Assembly (NCBI GenBank): GCA_013397865.1
Contig: VZTI01001727.1
Location: 310,001 to 374,000 of the forward strand
Length of the DNA stretch: 64,000 bases
Direction: 5' to 3'
Source of the DNA: Struthidea cinerea
Taxonomy: Eukaryota > Chordata > Aves > Passeriformes > Corcoracidae
Of the stretch, positions 25,153 through 35,337 are shown in pieces. How positions within the stretch are numbered: position 1 is the stretch's first letter; each line of letters starts with the position of its first letter. A model generated the notes under the pieces. It saw only the letters and a program-made list of their open reading frames with translations. It ran no database searches and had not been told where the DNA came from. The position numbers were made by a program, and so were the translations under genes.

Positions 25153-26454
25153 CTAGTCAGTGACAACCTGAGGTACTAAACATTTCTGCCTTACTTCGTT
25201 GTCTTCAAAGGTAATCTTTTTGTTCCTTTTAGGCTCTATCCATGAGTTGTGTATTACAGCATTATTTGGCATGGGATCTGCTTCCACTATTGAAACAACT
25301 CTCTTTTTCATCTTACTTTTCAGAACTTTCTGAAACTTTTGCCTCGTGAATGCATAAAGTAGAGGGTGAAATATAGTTGTTCCATATGCCATTACTAGAA
25401 AACATAATCTCAACTTTACCAAAAGGTCACTTGGGCCCAAACATAAGATAGTGGTGTTTAAAACAGAGATGGGTGTCCAGCAGAGAAGGAATGTTGAGAT
25501 AATAAGAAGGGACATTCTGAAGACTCTCTTTTGCCGTTCTCGTCGTTCCCGGTGCCGTTTTACAGCTCGGCGTAGAGCAATTATGACAGACACGGAAGTC
25601 CTTACACCAAAGACGACATTTTTTCCTGCACTGCTATGGGACACATCTGTAGTCTCATGCTGAGTGGTCAAAGAAATAGTTTTTTTCTTTCTGTTTTTCT
25701 TCTTTTGTCCCGTTGTAAATCTTGTACCAATCCGAATATTTAGGGCCTGGAGTATTTTGGTGTATGTTATTAGCATTACTATAACAGTGAAGAAGAATAT
25801 TGGAATCTGAACGAGAATGTGGTAGTACATTCCTAGTTCGGTGTGGTACTCATTTGTACTCACGCACAGAAGTGTCTTATTTTCCCAAGTACTTGCACTT
25901 TGAAGACTGAAAAAGTTGACTTCAATGAAAGGAATCAGGAAGGAAAAAAGTGAGATGATCCATATTGATGTCATTAGTATCACAGCCCTTCCCATGGTCA
26001 GGATTCGATTAGCAGGTTTTACGGAGATGTCGTATCGGTCCAGGGTGATAGCAAAGACGTTGATTGCAGTTGAAACACTTGCAAAAGAGACACAAGCCTC
26101 ATGGAAGCAGCAGATGAGAGCAGTGTTACTCTCCAGTGAAAGCAGAAGGATAACTATAGTTAGAGGAATACATCCCACACAAATTATTACATCAAGTACA
26201 TGAAGGTTCATTGTAATTATGTTACTGACAGAATTGATTAAGTTGGATTTCATACAATAAAGTACCAGCACGGTGAGGTTGCTGCCAAGTCCCAAAACAA
26301 TTTCTAACATCAAAAATCCAGTGAGAGAAACTTGAAAGCTTAGTGGATATGACAGTGGTTGGTACATGTTGGTGTCGATGTCATCAATGGCATCTCGGAC
26401 TGTAATGTTAGATTCAGACTGCATGTTGACTTCCAGAATGGGGGAGAAACACAT
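25153..26454 (-). CDS. GPR22: GPR22, orphan class A G-protein-coupled receptor
   Basis: Complete 433-residue coding sequence in one exon, starting MCFSPILEVNMQSESNITVR and ending QKCLVPQVVTD, which I recognise as vertebrate GPR22. GPR22 is a plasma-membrane orphan receptor, reported mainly in heart and brain. Seven membrane spans are visible at about 44-66, 75-98, 113-136, 155-177, 208-231, 311-333 and 350-372. Class A hallmarks are N59 in span 1, D88 in span 2, DRY at 139-141, W165 in span 4, P218 in span 5 and CWTP at 325-328. The usual NPxxY is HPLLY at 363-367. N16 and N192 lie in glycosylation sequons; Cys115 or Cys116 and C197 can form the extracellular disulfide. The third intracellular loop is long (about 232-310) and strongly basic, with KKKNRKKK and a run of Arg/Glu before span 6. 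The start follows family convention; a second in-frame Met at residue 11 is possible. The gene is nested antisense within COG5. Confidence 0.97.
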   Translation of the reverse strand: MCFSPILEVNMQSESNITVRDAIDDIDTNMYQPLSYPLSFQVSLTGFLMLEIVLGLGSNLTVLVLYCMKSNLINSVSNIITMNLHVLDVIICVGCIPLTIVILLLSLESNTALICCFHEACVSFASVSTAINVFAITLDRYDISVKPANRILTMGRAVILMTSIWIISLFSFLIPFIEVNFFSLQSASTWENKTLLCVSTNEYHTELGMYYHILVQIPIFFFTVIVMLITYTKILQALNIRIGTRFTTGQKKKNRKKKTISLTTQHETTDVSHSSAGKNVVFGVRTSVSVIIALRRAVKRHRERRERQKRVFRMSLLIISTFLLCWTPISVLNTTILCLGPSDLLVKLRLCFLVMAYGTTIFHPLLYAFTRQKFQKVLKSKMKKRVVSIVEADPMPNNAVIHNSWIEPKRNKKITFEDNEVRQKCLVPQVVTD

Positions 26455-26479
26455 TCTTTTGTTGCAGCTGGCTTTTCTC
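26455..26479 (-). other. GPR22: GPR22 5' UTR part of the coding exon, with splice acceptor
   Basis: On the minus strand the sequence reads ttttatttcgcctttcag, then 25 nt, then the GPR22 ATG. This is a strong 3' splice site (AG at 26481-26480) with a pyrimidine tract, so the coding exon is probably preceded by at least one leader exon. The ATG context has A at -3 and T at +4. Confidence 0.75.
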
Positions 26480-27351
26480 CTGAAAGGCGAAATAAAATAC
26501 GGAACTATTTGATTTCTTTTTTTAGCACTTATTGTAGATAAATGCTGGGGAAGGAGGAGGGAGGAAAAGCAACATTCTTACCAAACTCTTCATTTACAGT
26601 ATGTTTAGAGCTTTAATTGGCATGGGCTCAAAAGCCTGAAGATCTAGAATAAGGTCTTTCCTTTTTAAAAGAAAGCAGGATTTGCTTGAAAAAAGAAAAA
26701 ATAATGAAAAGCTTCCACTTAGGGAGGCAAGCCTTTGTTTATAGTGATGTGGTTTTTCACAAAGGGCTCATTTGTTGAATAAACCATACTTTGTGCATAG
26801 CCTTTTTATTGCTTTGAGGGTCATTTTAGAAGAATGTTAAGTATTAACAAATTAGTGATCAAGATCATTTTAAAAAGCTCTTGTGGAAAAAGAAAGGAAC
26901 ATGGAGCACTGTTGCTTATGTATCATAAAAAGAATGTTTAAATTATTTATGCCAATTTATACACCTCTTTCTTATGAGGTTTACAGTAATGTTGTGGACT
27001 GAAATGTGACATTCTGTAATTCACCAGATTTTTACAGAGTTTAAACCTTCTGTTCATTTTTAACATTTATGCATCTATGTATATGATGCTTGCTACTACA
27101 ACAATTTTATGTAAGTATGTATAATTTCAAGTGCAAAACTTACGTGGGTTTGGGAAATTATGTTTATTATAAAATACTACATTTCCTTTTTCTGATTTGA
27201 GTATTCAATTTCTTCAAGAAATCAGTGCCTACATGGAATGGAAGAGTATTTAATTTTATTCCAGAATAGATTCAAGGGAATAATTTTAGAAAATAATACT
27301 TAAAAAGAAAATTGTGTCTTTCGGGTTTGGGGTTTTTTGGTTTTTTTTTTT

Positions 27352-27414
27352 NNNNNNNNNNNNNNNNNNNNNNNNNNNNNNNNNNNNNNNNNNNNNNNNN
27401 NNNNNNNNNNNNNN
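27352..27414. other. Assembly gap (63 N) inside a poly-T tract
   Basis: Sixty-three N flanked on both sides by runs of T (about 11 before, about 16 after). The real sequence is probably a longer T-rich or T/G-rich low-complexity tract like that at 10227-10355, and the gap length may be nominal. It lies about 0.9 kb upstream of the GPR22 coding exon. Confidence 0.98.
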
Positions 27415-28040
27415 TTTTTTTTTTTTTTTTCCCCAAACTGCAGTTAAATCCAACAGATTTACATACATAGCACGTTTCTCTTAGGAATAAGTAAGGATCA
27501 AAAAGGTATTTATTTTATCTAGCAGATTTTTTATTTTGTGTCTCATCTACTTAGTTTTACACATGCCAGAAAGTTTTAAATATAGCATCTGCATGTAATA
27601 CCTGGTGTTTGTATTATTTATATTGTCAGCCAGTTCTTGAGTTTGTAATTGATTGAATATTGAAAAGAGAGGTTATTCAATTTCTTGTTATGATACTGGA
27701 GGGTTTTTTTTTTTTTTGAGGTAGCTTTAAATTTAAGAGAGGACATATTAGGCTTGAAAATAAGTTTGACTGTCGACCTTTGTTCTATTCTGAATACATT
27801 AAAATGGATAGCACTAAGGTGAACAAAATTGAGCTCTTTTAAAATGAAAGTATGAATTAAGCACACTTGGGATGCAGTATGCAAATGGATTTCATCTGCA
27901 GTTCTGAAAAGCCTCAATTGAACAATACTATTAATTGCAAATTGTATGATGAAAATTCTTGGTATTCTTCAACAGTTATTTCACATGTGCCTCTTAAATA
28001 AAAAAGATGTAAATTAGAATGTATTACTCTCAGGTGTGAA

Positions 28041-28199
28041 ATGAAACAAGAAATATTTCAAAAGCTTTGTTTCATTTCTAATTTAGGCAACCTCTATCCG
28101 TCTTACATTAACCCTCAGGAGTATGATCTCCTCTTGTATGCTGTCCTGGCTGTGAATGGATTTCAAGAAACCATTCCAAATGCATTGCTGGATAAATGA
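28041..28199 (+). other. Exon-like short ORF (52 codons) of unknown identity
   Basis: From an ATG at 28041 the frame is open to TGA at 28197-28199. The last 37 codons look like real protein sequence, starting GNLYPSYINPQEYDLLLYA and ending IPNALLDK, with third positions that vary as in coding DNA. A good acceptor (tttcatttctaatttag, AG at 28085-28086) precedes this part, so it could instead be a terminal coding exon starting at 28087 in the sense direction of COG5. An AATAAA follows at about 28737. It does not match COG5, GPR22 or any neighbouring gene that I can recall, and it may be chance. No function is proposed. Confidence 0.3.
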
Positions 28200-28361
28200 A
28201 GTTCTTTTCTATTAGCAAAAGCCAGGAAGAAATCAAAAGCAGATCTGCTAAAACAAATGACAGTCTCACTCTAACATTATAGCAACTGAGACTTTGTGAA
28301 AACAGAAAACCTCAGATGTGTTAGGTCATCATGAATAGATCGAACATCACCTCCTTGTTGC

Positions 28362-28500
28362 ATTGCCTCGGTTTCGGGTGCGGGGAAGCAGAGCCATGGG
28401 GGCAGCAGCTCGTTCACCCAGCGCCGTGCGGGCAGAGCCGGGGCACCTACCTGTTCTCTGTGCCTCAGGGGCCTGGCACAGCGTGGCAGCAGCTTGGCAG
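28362..28500. other. GC-rich, CpG-containing patch in the GPR22 5' intron
   Basis: This is markedly GC-richer than its surroundings and carries several CpG (for example gcgccgtgcgggcagagccg). On the minus strand, cagagaacag is followed by the donor-like GTAGGT at 28450-28445, so the patch could be an alternative GPR22 leader exon or promoter. It is equally possible that it is a repeat remnant. Open frames on both strands carry no recognisable protein. Confidence 0.35.
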
Positions 28501-30520
28501 AAACTGATACATGGTGTCACTGAGAGATTTTTGACACGCACTGTGACCTGGAAATCAAGTGGTAGCTGAGCTCTTATTTCATTTCTTGCAGGTTTTTTTG
28601 TTTTCCTTTTTTTTGTTCCTGCAGTTCAGCAGCAAAAAATCTGATTAAACATGGGGACTTCTTAATTGCCTCAGATACTTATACAGACCAGGGCATATTC
28701 TGTGTGTCTGTTCTGAGTTTCAAGCCAGCAATAACAAATAAACCTTCTTTTAAGTGATGTTAATTTCCTTCCCCTGTTGCATTTTGTAGAAGCCTGTTTT
28801 TATTTTCCAGGTTTAAAGAAAAATAATTTCTGATCTCTGTTTTCAGAGTGTGTGTAGACATCCTTTAGTTTATGGTTGCGTATTTCTTTCTGTAATATTC
28901 CTGCTCATTACTTTTGAGTGATGGCTTAGTGAAAGAAGTTGCTATACATCATAAAATCCAGTTCATGTGCTTTGAGAGTAACCATGGGTTACCTAATTTG
29001 GTTTATTTTGATTTAAGGAGAATACATAACATCATAAAATTGAGAGAAAAATATCCATTAGTCATTTTGACAAGTAAGTTATTTAATGAGTAGTATAGGA
29101 AAAGCTTGGTTAAACCTTTATTCAGCTTGCTGGTGAAGTATGCATATTTTCCTTTTGGGATTTCATGTTTCATTGTCTCTTCATGCATCAGTAGTTTCCA
29201 CAATTCTGGTTTTAAATTATAAATCCCTCTTTAAGAAATGCTCACCATTTTAAGAATCAATCATTGCACTCTTCTTTTAATGAAAATCTGAGCAGATGTG
29301 TTAGTCTTCCATGTATATTGTTGAAGTGTCATGCACGTAAATGGTAATGCAAGTGTGTTCCATGTTTTGTTTTTAATTCCTTTATGTCTTAAGAATACAT
29401 TTTAGAGATGCATCCTGCTGCTCGTAGGTCATACAGCTACAAAGATACCCGGTCAACTGCATTCTTCATATTGTCAGTTGTAAAACTGAATTAGTTGCTG
29501 CATGCCCTTGTGAAGGGGAGGAAAAAAAAGGTTAAAAGTAGGGCTTATAATTTCAAAAATAAAATAATGCAAGAATATATTTTCTAATATCACTTATTTC
29601 ATGAATAAAGGATCTCTAAAATTGGACCTTATAGATTACATAGAAAATCAGTTAGCCTGCTCTCTATTTGCCAGTAAAATCATATTCTTCTGTCAGCTTA
29701 CATGAATTTAGGTTTTTTGGACAAGTTTCCTGTTCTCCAGATAGTGCAGGTTACAAAAAATCCTGGCTAGAAGCAGTAACTGTTGGGTGTAGAGTGTCTG
29801 TGACTAAAGCTAGAAAATGTAGTTTTATAGCTCTGGTGAGCAGGTAGTTTATACATACAACTCTTGTGTCCTTTAATGAGAAACTGAACAGAGTTAATGA
29901 GCCTTTTAGAAAATATGCTTTTGTTTAATTTGCACACTGTTACAATTTCCATTCTTGACATAAATGTTTAGCAAATCCATGCTTTTTATAAATGGCTTGA
30001 ATGTGCAGGATAACGAAAGAAATAAGTTTAAAAAAAACAACAAAAAAGGGGAATTTCTTGAGCAGAGATTAGTCATATTAGCCAACCTTAATAAAGTAAT
30101 AAGTGTACACTAATTACAGACTATCTGATCCTTCGAAGAGTAACTGAATAAATCTGAAACATATTTAACTATCAGTATTTGGAAATACTGCTGAGGGAGG
30201 AAAAGCATATTCCCAGTTGCTTTATGTGGTTGTTTTCCCCAATACTGTATGAGCTTAAACTGTACTGTCTTCATGTTGTATGAACAAAACAGGTTCTTAA
30301 TATTCTATAAGACTTTCATACAGAGTAACATTTTTCTATCATTATATTTTTGATATATATGGGGAAGGGGAAATAGCATTTAAATATTTCCTGGTCTTAA
30401 ATATAACAATATATTACTGCTTAATATAAGTTGAATCTGATCTCTTGCGTTTTTTTCTCCAATCTTTAATTTGGTTTAATGTTGCTTATTCTGCATATCA
30501 TAATAAGGAACAGGTCTTAC

Positions 30521-30591
30521 CTCCACTAAAGATTTGGTAAATTCTCGATGCAGGTGAAGCAGTTCCAGGTTGGAGGGATTCATTTTGTTCA
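30521..30591 (-). other. GPR22: Candidate GPR22 leader exon with an upstream ATG
   Basis: On the minus strand a pyrimidine tract (ccctctttcccttctactct) and AG at 30593-30592 precede 71 nt that end in the consensus donor GTAAGA (30520-30515). An ATG at 30583-30581 with A at -3 opens 21 codons, translating MNPSNLELLHLHREFTKSLV plus E, up to the donor in phase 0. Spliced to the acceptor at 26479, the frame continues 21 more codons and stops at 26416-26414. It therefore overlaps the GPR22 start in a different frame. I inferred the exon from splice signals, its position upstream of GPR22 and its shared strand; I have no transcript evidence. Confidence 0.5.
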
Positions 30592-30920
30592 CTTGTTAGC
30601 AGAGTAGAAGGGAAAGAGGGTAATAAGCATATCTTCAAAAAATGACCTTACTGAAAATTTGTGCCTGTACTGTGCCATTGTTTCAGCATACTGCTAATGT
30701 ATACAATTGCTTTAGTTCTGGTTTACAGGCTGCTGCAGTCTCCCACTCTTCCTACGGTAGAATCAATAAGCATCTGAAAATACATAATGAAAGTAATTTA
30801 ACATACTGAAGGCTTCTTGTCTCCAGAGACACCACTGAGATTCAGGCTTTCTAAAAAAGAAGAGCAGTGCTTCTGAGAGGAAAGCTTGCGATGGGCAGCT
30901 TTTGCAGAATGACAGCCTAC

Positions 30921-31044
30921 CTTGTCGCTTCTCCTCACTGCAGAGAGATGCAGTGCATTCACTAATTTTGATTGGTCAGTGATGTTGGGCTTAAATTGTG
31001 CTTCATATAAGGGATTGATGCCCTCCCTCCCCCCGATTTATATA
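30921..31044 (-). promoter_or_regulatory. GPR22: Candidate GPR22 promoter and first exon
   Basis: On the minus strand, TATATAAAT (31044-31036) is followed by about 115 nt ending in a donor (gcgacaag then GTAGGC; exon end 30921). A second TATA-like sequence (cttatatgaag) lies at 31011-31001, and a CCAAT motif lies at 30975-30971. If the first TATA-like box is used, transcription would start near 31005-31015 and give a first exon of about 90 nt, spliced to the leader exon at 30591. The CCAAT position inside that exon is unusual, so the exact start site is uncertain. Confidence 0.35.
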
Positions 31045-34000
31045 AGGATTCTTTTATAAAAGGACTAAATTTACAAATGATTTATGAATTCTGGAATATA
31101 TTAAGGGTATGCCTGTTTTATTTTTACCTTTTCACTCTTTACTTTGTGTACACTGGAAACCACATGGCACTGAAAAAAAAAGGGATTACAGGTTTATTAC
31201 TTAAAAGGTTCCAACAATCTATATTTGAATTTGCCTACTTTCCATTTCTGAGCCTTTTAGATGTTTGGGGCTTTTGTTTGATTTTTTGTTTGTTTGTTTC
31301 GGTCGGTTGGTTTTTCTTGTCCTAAGATCATTCTGAAATAATGCTGCCTCTTTAAACCATGCTGAATTTCGCCGTACATGTTTACATGCAAGTGGTCATC
31401 TAGGACTTGTAGCAGTAAGTTGTATTCAGGACAACTTGGTATTCACATGAATATTAGGAAAATTTATGCTAGGATGCACAGAGATTATTCAGACGCTGAT
31501 AATTATTCAGACGTGATAATTCAGTTGATTCATGATCAGAAAAAAATGAGTTTTAGGATCCATTACTATGTACAATGTATGTATAGTTGTGGAGGTTATT
31601 AATTTTGTTGAAATGTAAACTTCTAAAAGAACTTGTATGTTCCACATGAATTTTGCTAGAGACTTGACAGGTTTTTGTAAGGATGTCTTTCTTGCATGAT
31701 ATTCTTGACCTTCACTTTGCAAGGGATGTCTTCATTTTCACTTTTTGTTTTGTAACTTATTTCTAAATCTGTTCTATCAGTATGAGCAATGCTCACAACC
31801 ACATAATAAGAAGTGTAGCACAATATCCTGTTTTAATTGGTATTGGTGCAGGAGATAAATTCAGTATAAACCCCAAAATATTATTTTAAAAATTGGCTTG
31901 CTGAAACAAATAGTTTAAGAATATATGAGTATAAAATGTCCTGTAGGTAGTTTTTAATCTTAAGTGAGTGTGGGGATTTTTTTTCACCGTGATTTAAAAG
32001 ATTTTTAAGGTTTTTTTGTAAAGTGTGATAAAGTACTAAATGTTAAAGTAGAGTTCTTACATAAGTAACTGTGTTAAGATGGTAGTTTGGGTCAAATTTT
32101 GATGGGGTCCTCTGTTTTTAGGTTGTTAATGTAAATAAGAAATGTAGTTGTGTAACTCAGATGTCTTTATTTCTTCTCTTTACTTCTTTCAGCCAGGCAT
32201 CCAATATATTATTTATCTTTAGGTAACGGCATGCTTTATTTATTTTTTAAAATGGCTTCATATCCATCTAGCATGCTTCCTGTTCCATACTCCTTTCCAT
32301 TCAGAAACTATGTAAATAAAGATTGCAGAAACTTTGTACGGAGATCAGCAGGTACCAGCTGGCTATGCTGAGTAGCAGCTGATTGAGCCCTTTGAGCTGT
32401 CTCTGTATCGTCTGCCTCCCAAGAGCTTGAAACCAATGATATCAGCATAGCTCTTAAGGGTGATGTGATAAAGAGGATTCCTGAAATGAAAGTATAAATA
32501 CCAATATATTAAAGAGATTTATTTGCTTCACTTTCAGTATGACTAAGGATAAGTAAGGAAGCCTGCCTAAATTTAAACAGATTTATCTCCATCTCTCTTT
32601 CTAATTCTTCAGTGTGTGCCTGAACAAAGATGGAGGTATTGGATGAGCTGTACTGTTAGAAAAAGATGTACACACGGAGGAAAATTGTAGCAGGATTTTG
32701 GATATACCATGAATATATGGTTCAAATGCAGGTGAAAGGGTCACAAAATATTACCTATATGACAGGAGGTGATATTGGCAGAAGTTTTGTCTGCAAAAAG
32801 TGTTTGAGAGGAATGATAAGGAGCTGAGTTGTGAATATATATTAAGCTTAAGTTTCTGGAGAGAAAATCAGGAAAAGAAGCAGTACCATATGGAGGCAAT
32901 CAGGAGTAGGTGGATGGATAGACATGCTTATAAGCCATTGCTGTGCAGATGCTAGTTAAGATGGTGTGAACAGATGACATCATCCTCAAAGGGTAGATAG
33001 GGAAGAGTGGGCAAAAAGAGCCATGTGCAGGCACCCATCATAAACAGAAAATGTGCTGTTCTTATACCTGTTTCTGTATCAGTACAGAATGAGAGAAAGA
33101 ATTTGACTGGTATTTTGGCTTTTAGGGTAGTGAAAAATGGGATGAAAAGGTAATGAGAAGGTTGAAGTGTCAGGAAACAGCGGGAGTCCTAAACCAGGAG
33201 ACTGATGGTGAAGGGTCTTAGGTTTGACAATGGCAACACAAAGGGAGAGGGAGATCCAGATGGTAACAGAGAATAGACTGTGAAGGGTTGAGGCTGCTGG
33301 GTCTGATGTGAGGGAAAAAGAAATGCAGAGAGGCAGGAGCTTGAAGCAGAGTGGAGCATAAGGGAGTAGAGGCATCTGCATGTAAAGAGACACTGGGTGC
33401 ACAGGGATAGAGATAATTGCAATTACCATAACATACACCCCTGTAGTACTTCAAAATTCAATTCAGGAGGCATAACTGTATGTGAGAATATGTTTTTCTG
33501 TTTCGCTAGGAGTAGGAAGTTCAGAAATTTGCAAGTTGTAAAGTGTATTTCTTGGTCCTCTTCAGTCTTTTTATCTACTGTTTTGCTTTCTACACAGAGG
33601 AAGTAATGTCCCAACATTGACTGTTACTGCATTCCCAAATGGTGGTAGGTCATCTGTAGATCTGAAGGTCAAAGCTCTGCTGTTGAGTTGATAAGATCAC
33701 CCTGAATGCAGTTTCCTGAACTGCAGTGTTTTAAATAAGCTTAGTTTGTTTAGAAAGACTCATTACACTTACAAGGTCTAGCAGGGCCAAATGAAGCACC
33801 CAATTCTAATGTTTTTCTATCAGAGTCCTTGATTTTGGAACTTTAGCATTCTTTTAATGTGTTTTAGGGTTTAACTTTACGTAAACCTACTGCAGACTAT
33901 TTTAACATCCAGGTGTCATGGATCTTCATGAAGATCTTTATTGGCACATTTGGGAGACTGTGTCTGCCCTTGTTCTCTGCATTATTCTTTTTCTTTCATC

Positions 34001-35231
34001 CTGAATGCTTCAGCCACACTTTCTTCCTTTGTACTGCACATCTTGTTTCCTAGTCTGAATCTTGCTGCTCATTTAGTGACTGTTTAGAATTTTACTGCTT
34101 CTGGGTCTAAAAATGTCATCTGTTTTCATATTTGCTAGAGACTTGAGATCCTAACTCATACAAATTTTTTAGTGCCAGATAGTGTCTTTAGAGCTCAAGT
34201 TGCTTTAGAAAATTAATATTGGGTAATTTTGGACATCCTGCCCTGGCATTGTTGTTCAGCATTATTTACATGGTGCGTCTGCACAGTTCCAGCTAGATAG
34301 GTACTCTGTACTTTTCATTTACTCACTCTGAGGAGTGTGATGTCCAATTCTAACTTAACTCTTCTGAATATTTTATGATTTGTATCTGTTCTAGGCGTTT
34401 GTGATGCACATCTAAAATTGTTTCTTACCTTGTTGTATCTCAGTTTCTTCGATAGTCAGTTGCAAAGAACTTTGTTAGAATGTTGTTGAAAATACAGTAA
34501 CTCCTACAGTGCCAAGGAAAAATAAGCGGTGGATAATAGCTAATTGGGTTTGGGAGTTGTACTGATGTGCCCTTGTTATGCTGAATTTGTAAATGTGTTC
34601 TGCTTTACCTGATACTGAAATTATGGCTTGCTGGTCTGGATCATGCTGCAGCATGCTTTTATGTAAATCTTGACTCCTGACCCACACACAAGGTCTAGTC
34701 ATAAAGGTTTTTATTATTATTTAAGAGTGGTATGCTGAACAGATGACAAAAATTCTTTCAGAATTTGTACATAAGTACCATTCTGACTCAGATGGTAACA
34801 TGTCTTTTTTCCTTTTGGCTCAAGTACTTTATTCTCATTTCTTTAATCTATAGAGAACTGTTCTAAAGCTGTTATTCCTTTTCTTCAGTGAGGACTGACA
34901 TTCAAAAAATTACTTTTCCATTCAGTGTCTTACCCTTTATTTTCTCTTCTCCCTTATTTTTGATTGCCATACAGCTTGCTTTGTTTAGTTACTTTTATAA
35001 TGACTTATTTAGGTTGGGTTTTGTGGGGGTTTTTTTTCCACTTCTCTAACATTCATGTTTCCCTTGACAGAAGACAGTCCTACACATGGGACATTGTTGA
35101 TCTTGATTCCGCCACTGTAGAATTACATCCTTGGAAAAATCTGGATTTTCCAGAATAATTATATGTTGTTAGTGAATGCTTCCTCTCGTATTTGCAAAGA
35201 TGAAGACCTTTGGAAGCAACACAAAGACATG

Positions 35232-35337
35232 TATTTTTAAATACATATAAAATAGATTATATGTAAATGTTATGTATAATATAATAGTATATATATTTTA
35301 CATGTTTATTTTATATATAATGTGTATATATTAATTT
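35232..35337. repeat. AT-rich low-complexity tract
   Basis: About 100 bp consisting almost entirely of TA, TAT and ATAT units with few G or C. It is a simple-sequence region of the kind that melts easily; no function is implied. Confidence 0.85.

Larger units (their letters stand above)
26480..30520 (-). other. GPR22: Presumed GPR22 5' intron
   Basis: The span between the acceptor of the coding exon and the donor of the candidate leader exon. It holds the assembly gap at 27352-27414, an exon-like short ORF on the opposite strand (28041-28199) and a GC-rich patch (28362-28500). The intron is inferred from its splice signals alone. Confidence 0.55.

Noticed and set aside
26454..30583. An N-terminally extended GPR22 protein starting in the leader exon
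   Set aside because: Counting the 25 nt between the acceptor and the GPR22 ATG shows the leader frame is shifted by one, so it cannot extend the receptor unless another exon intervenes.
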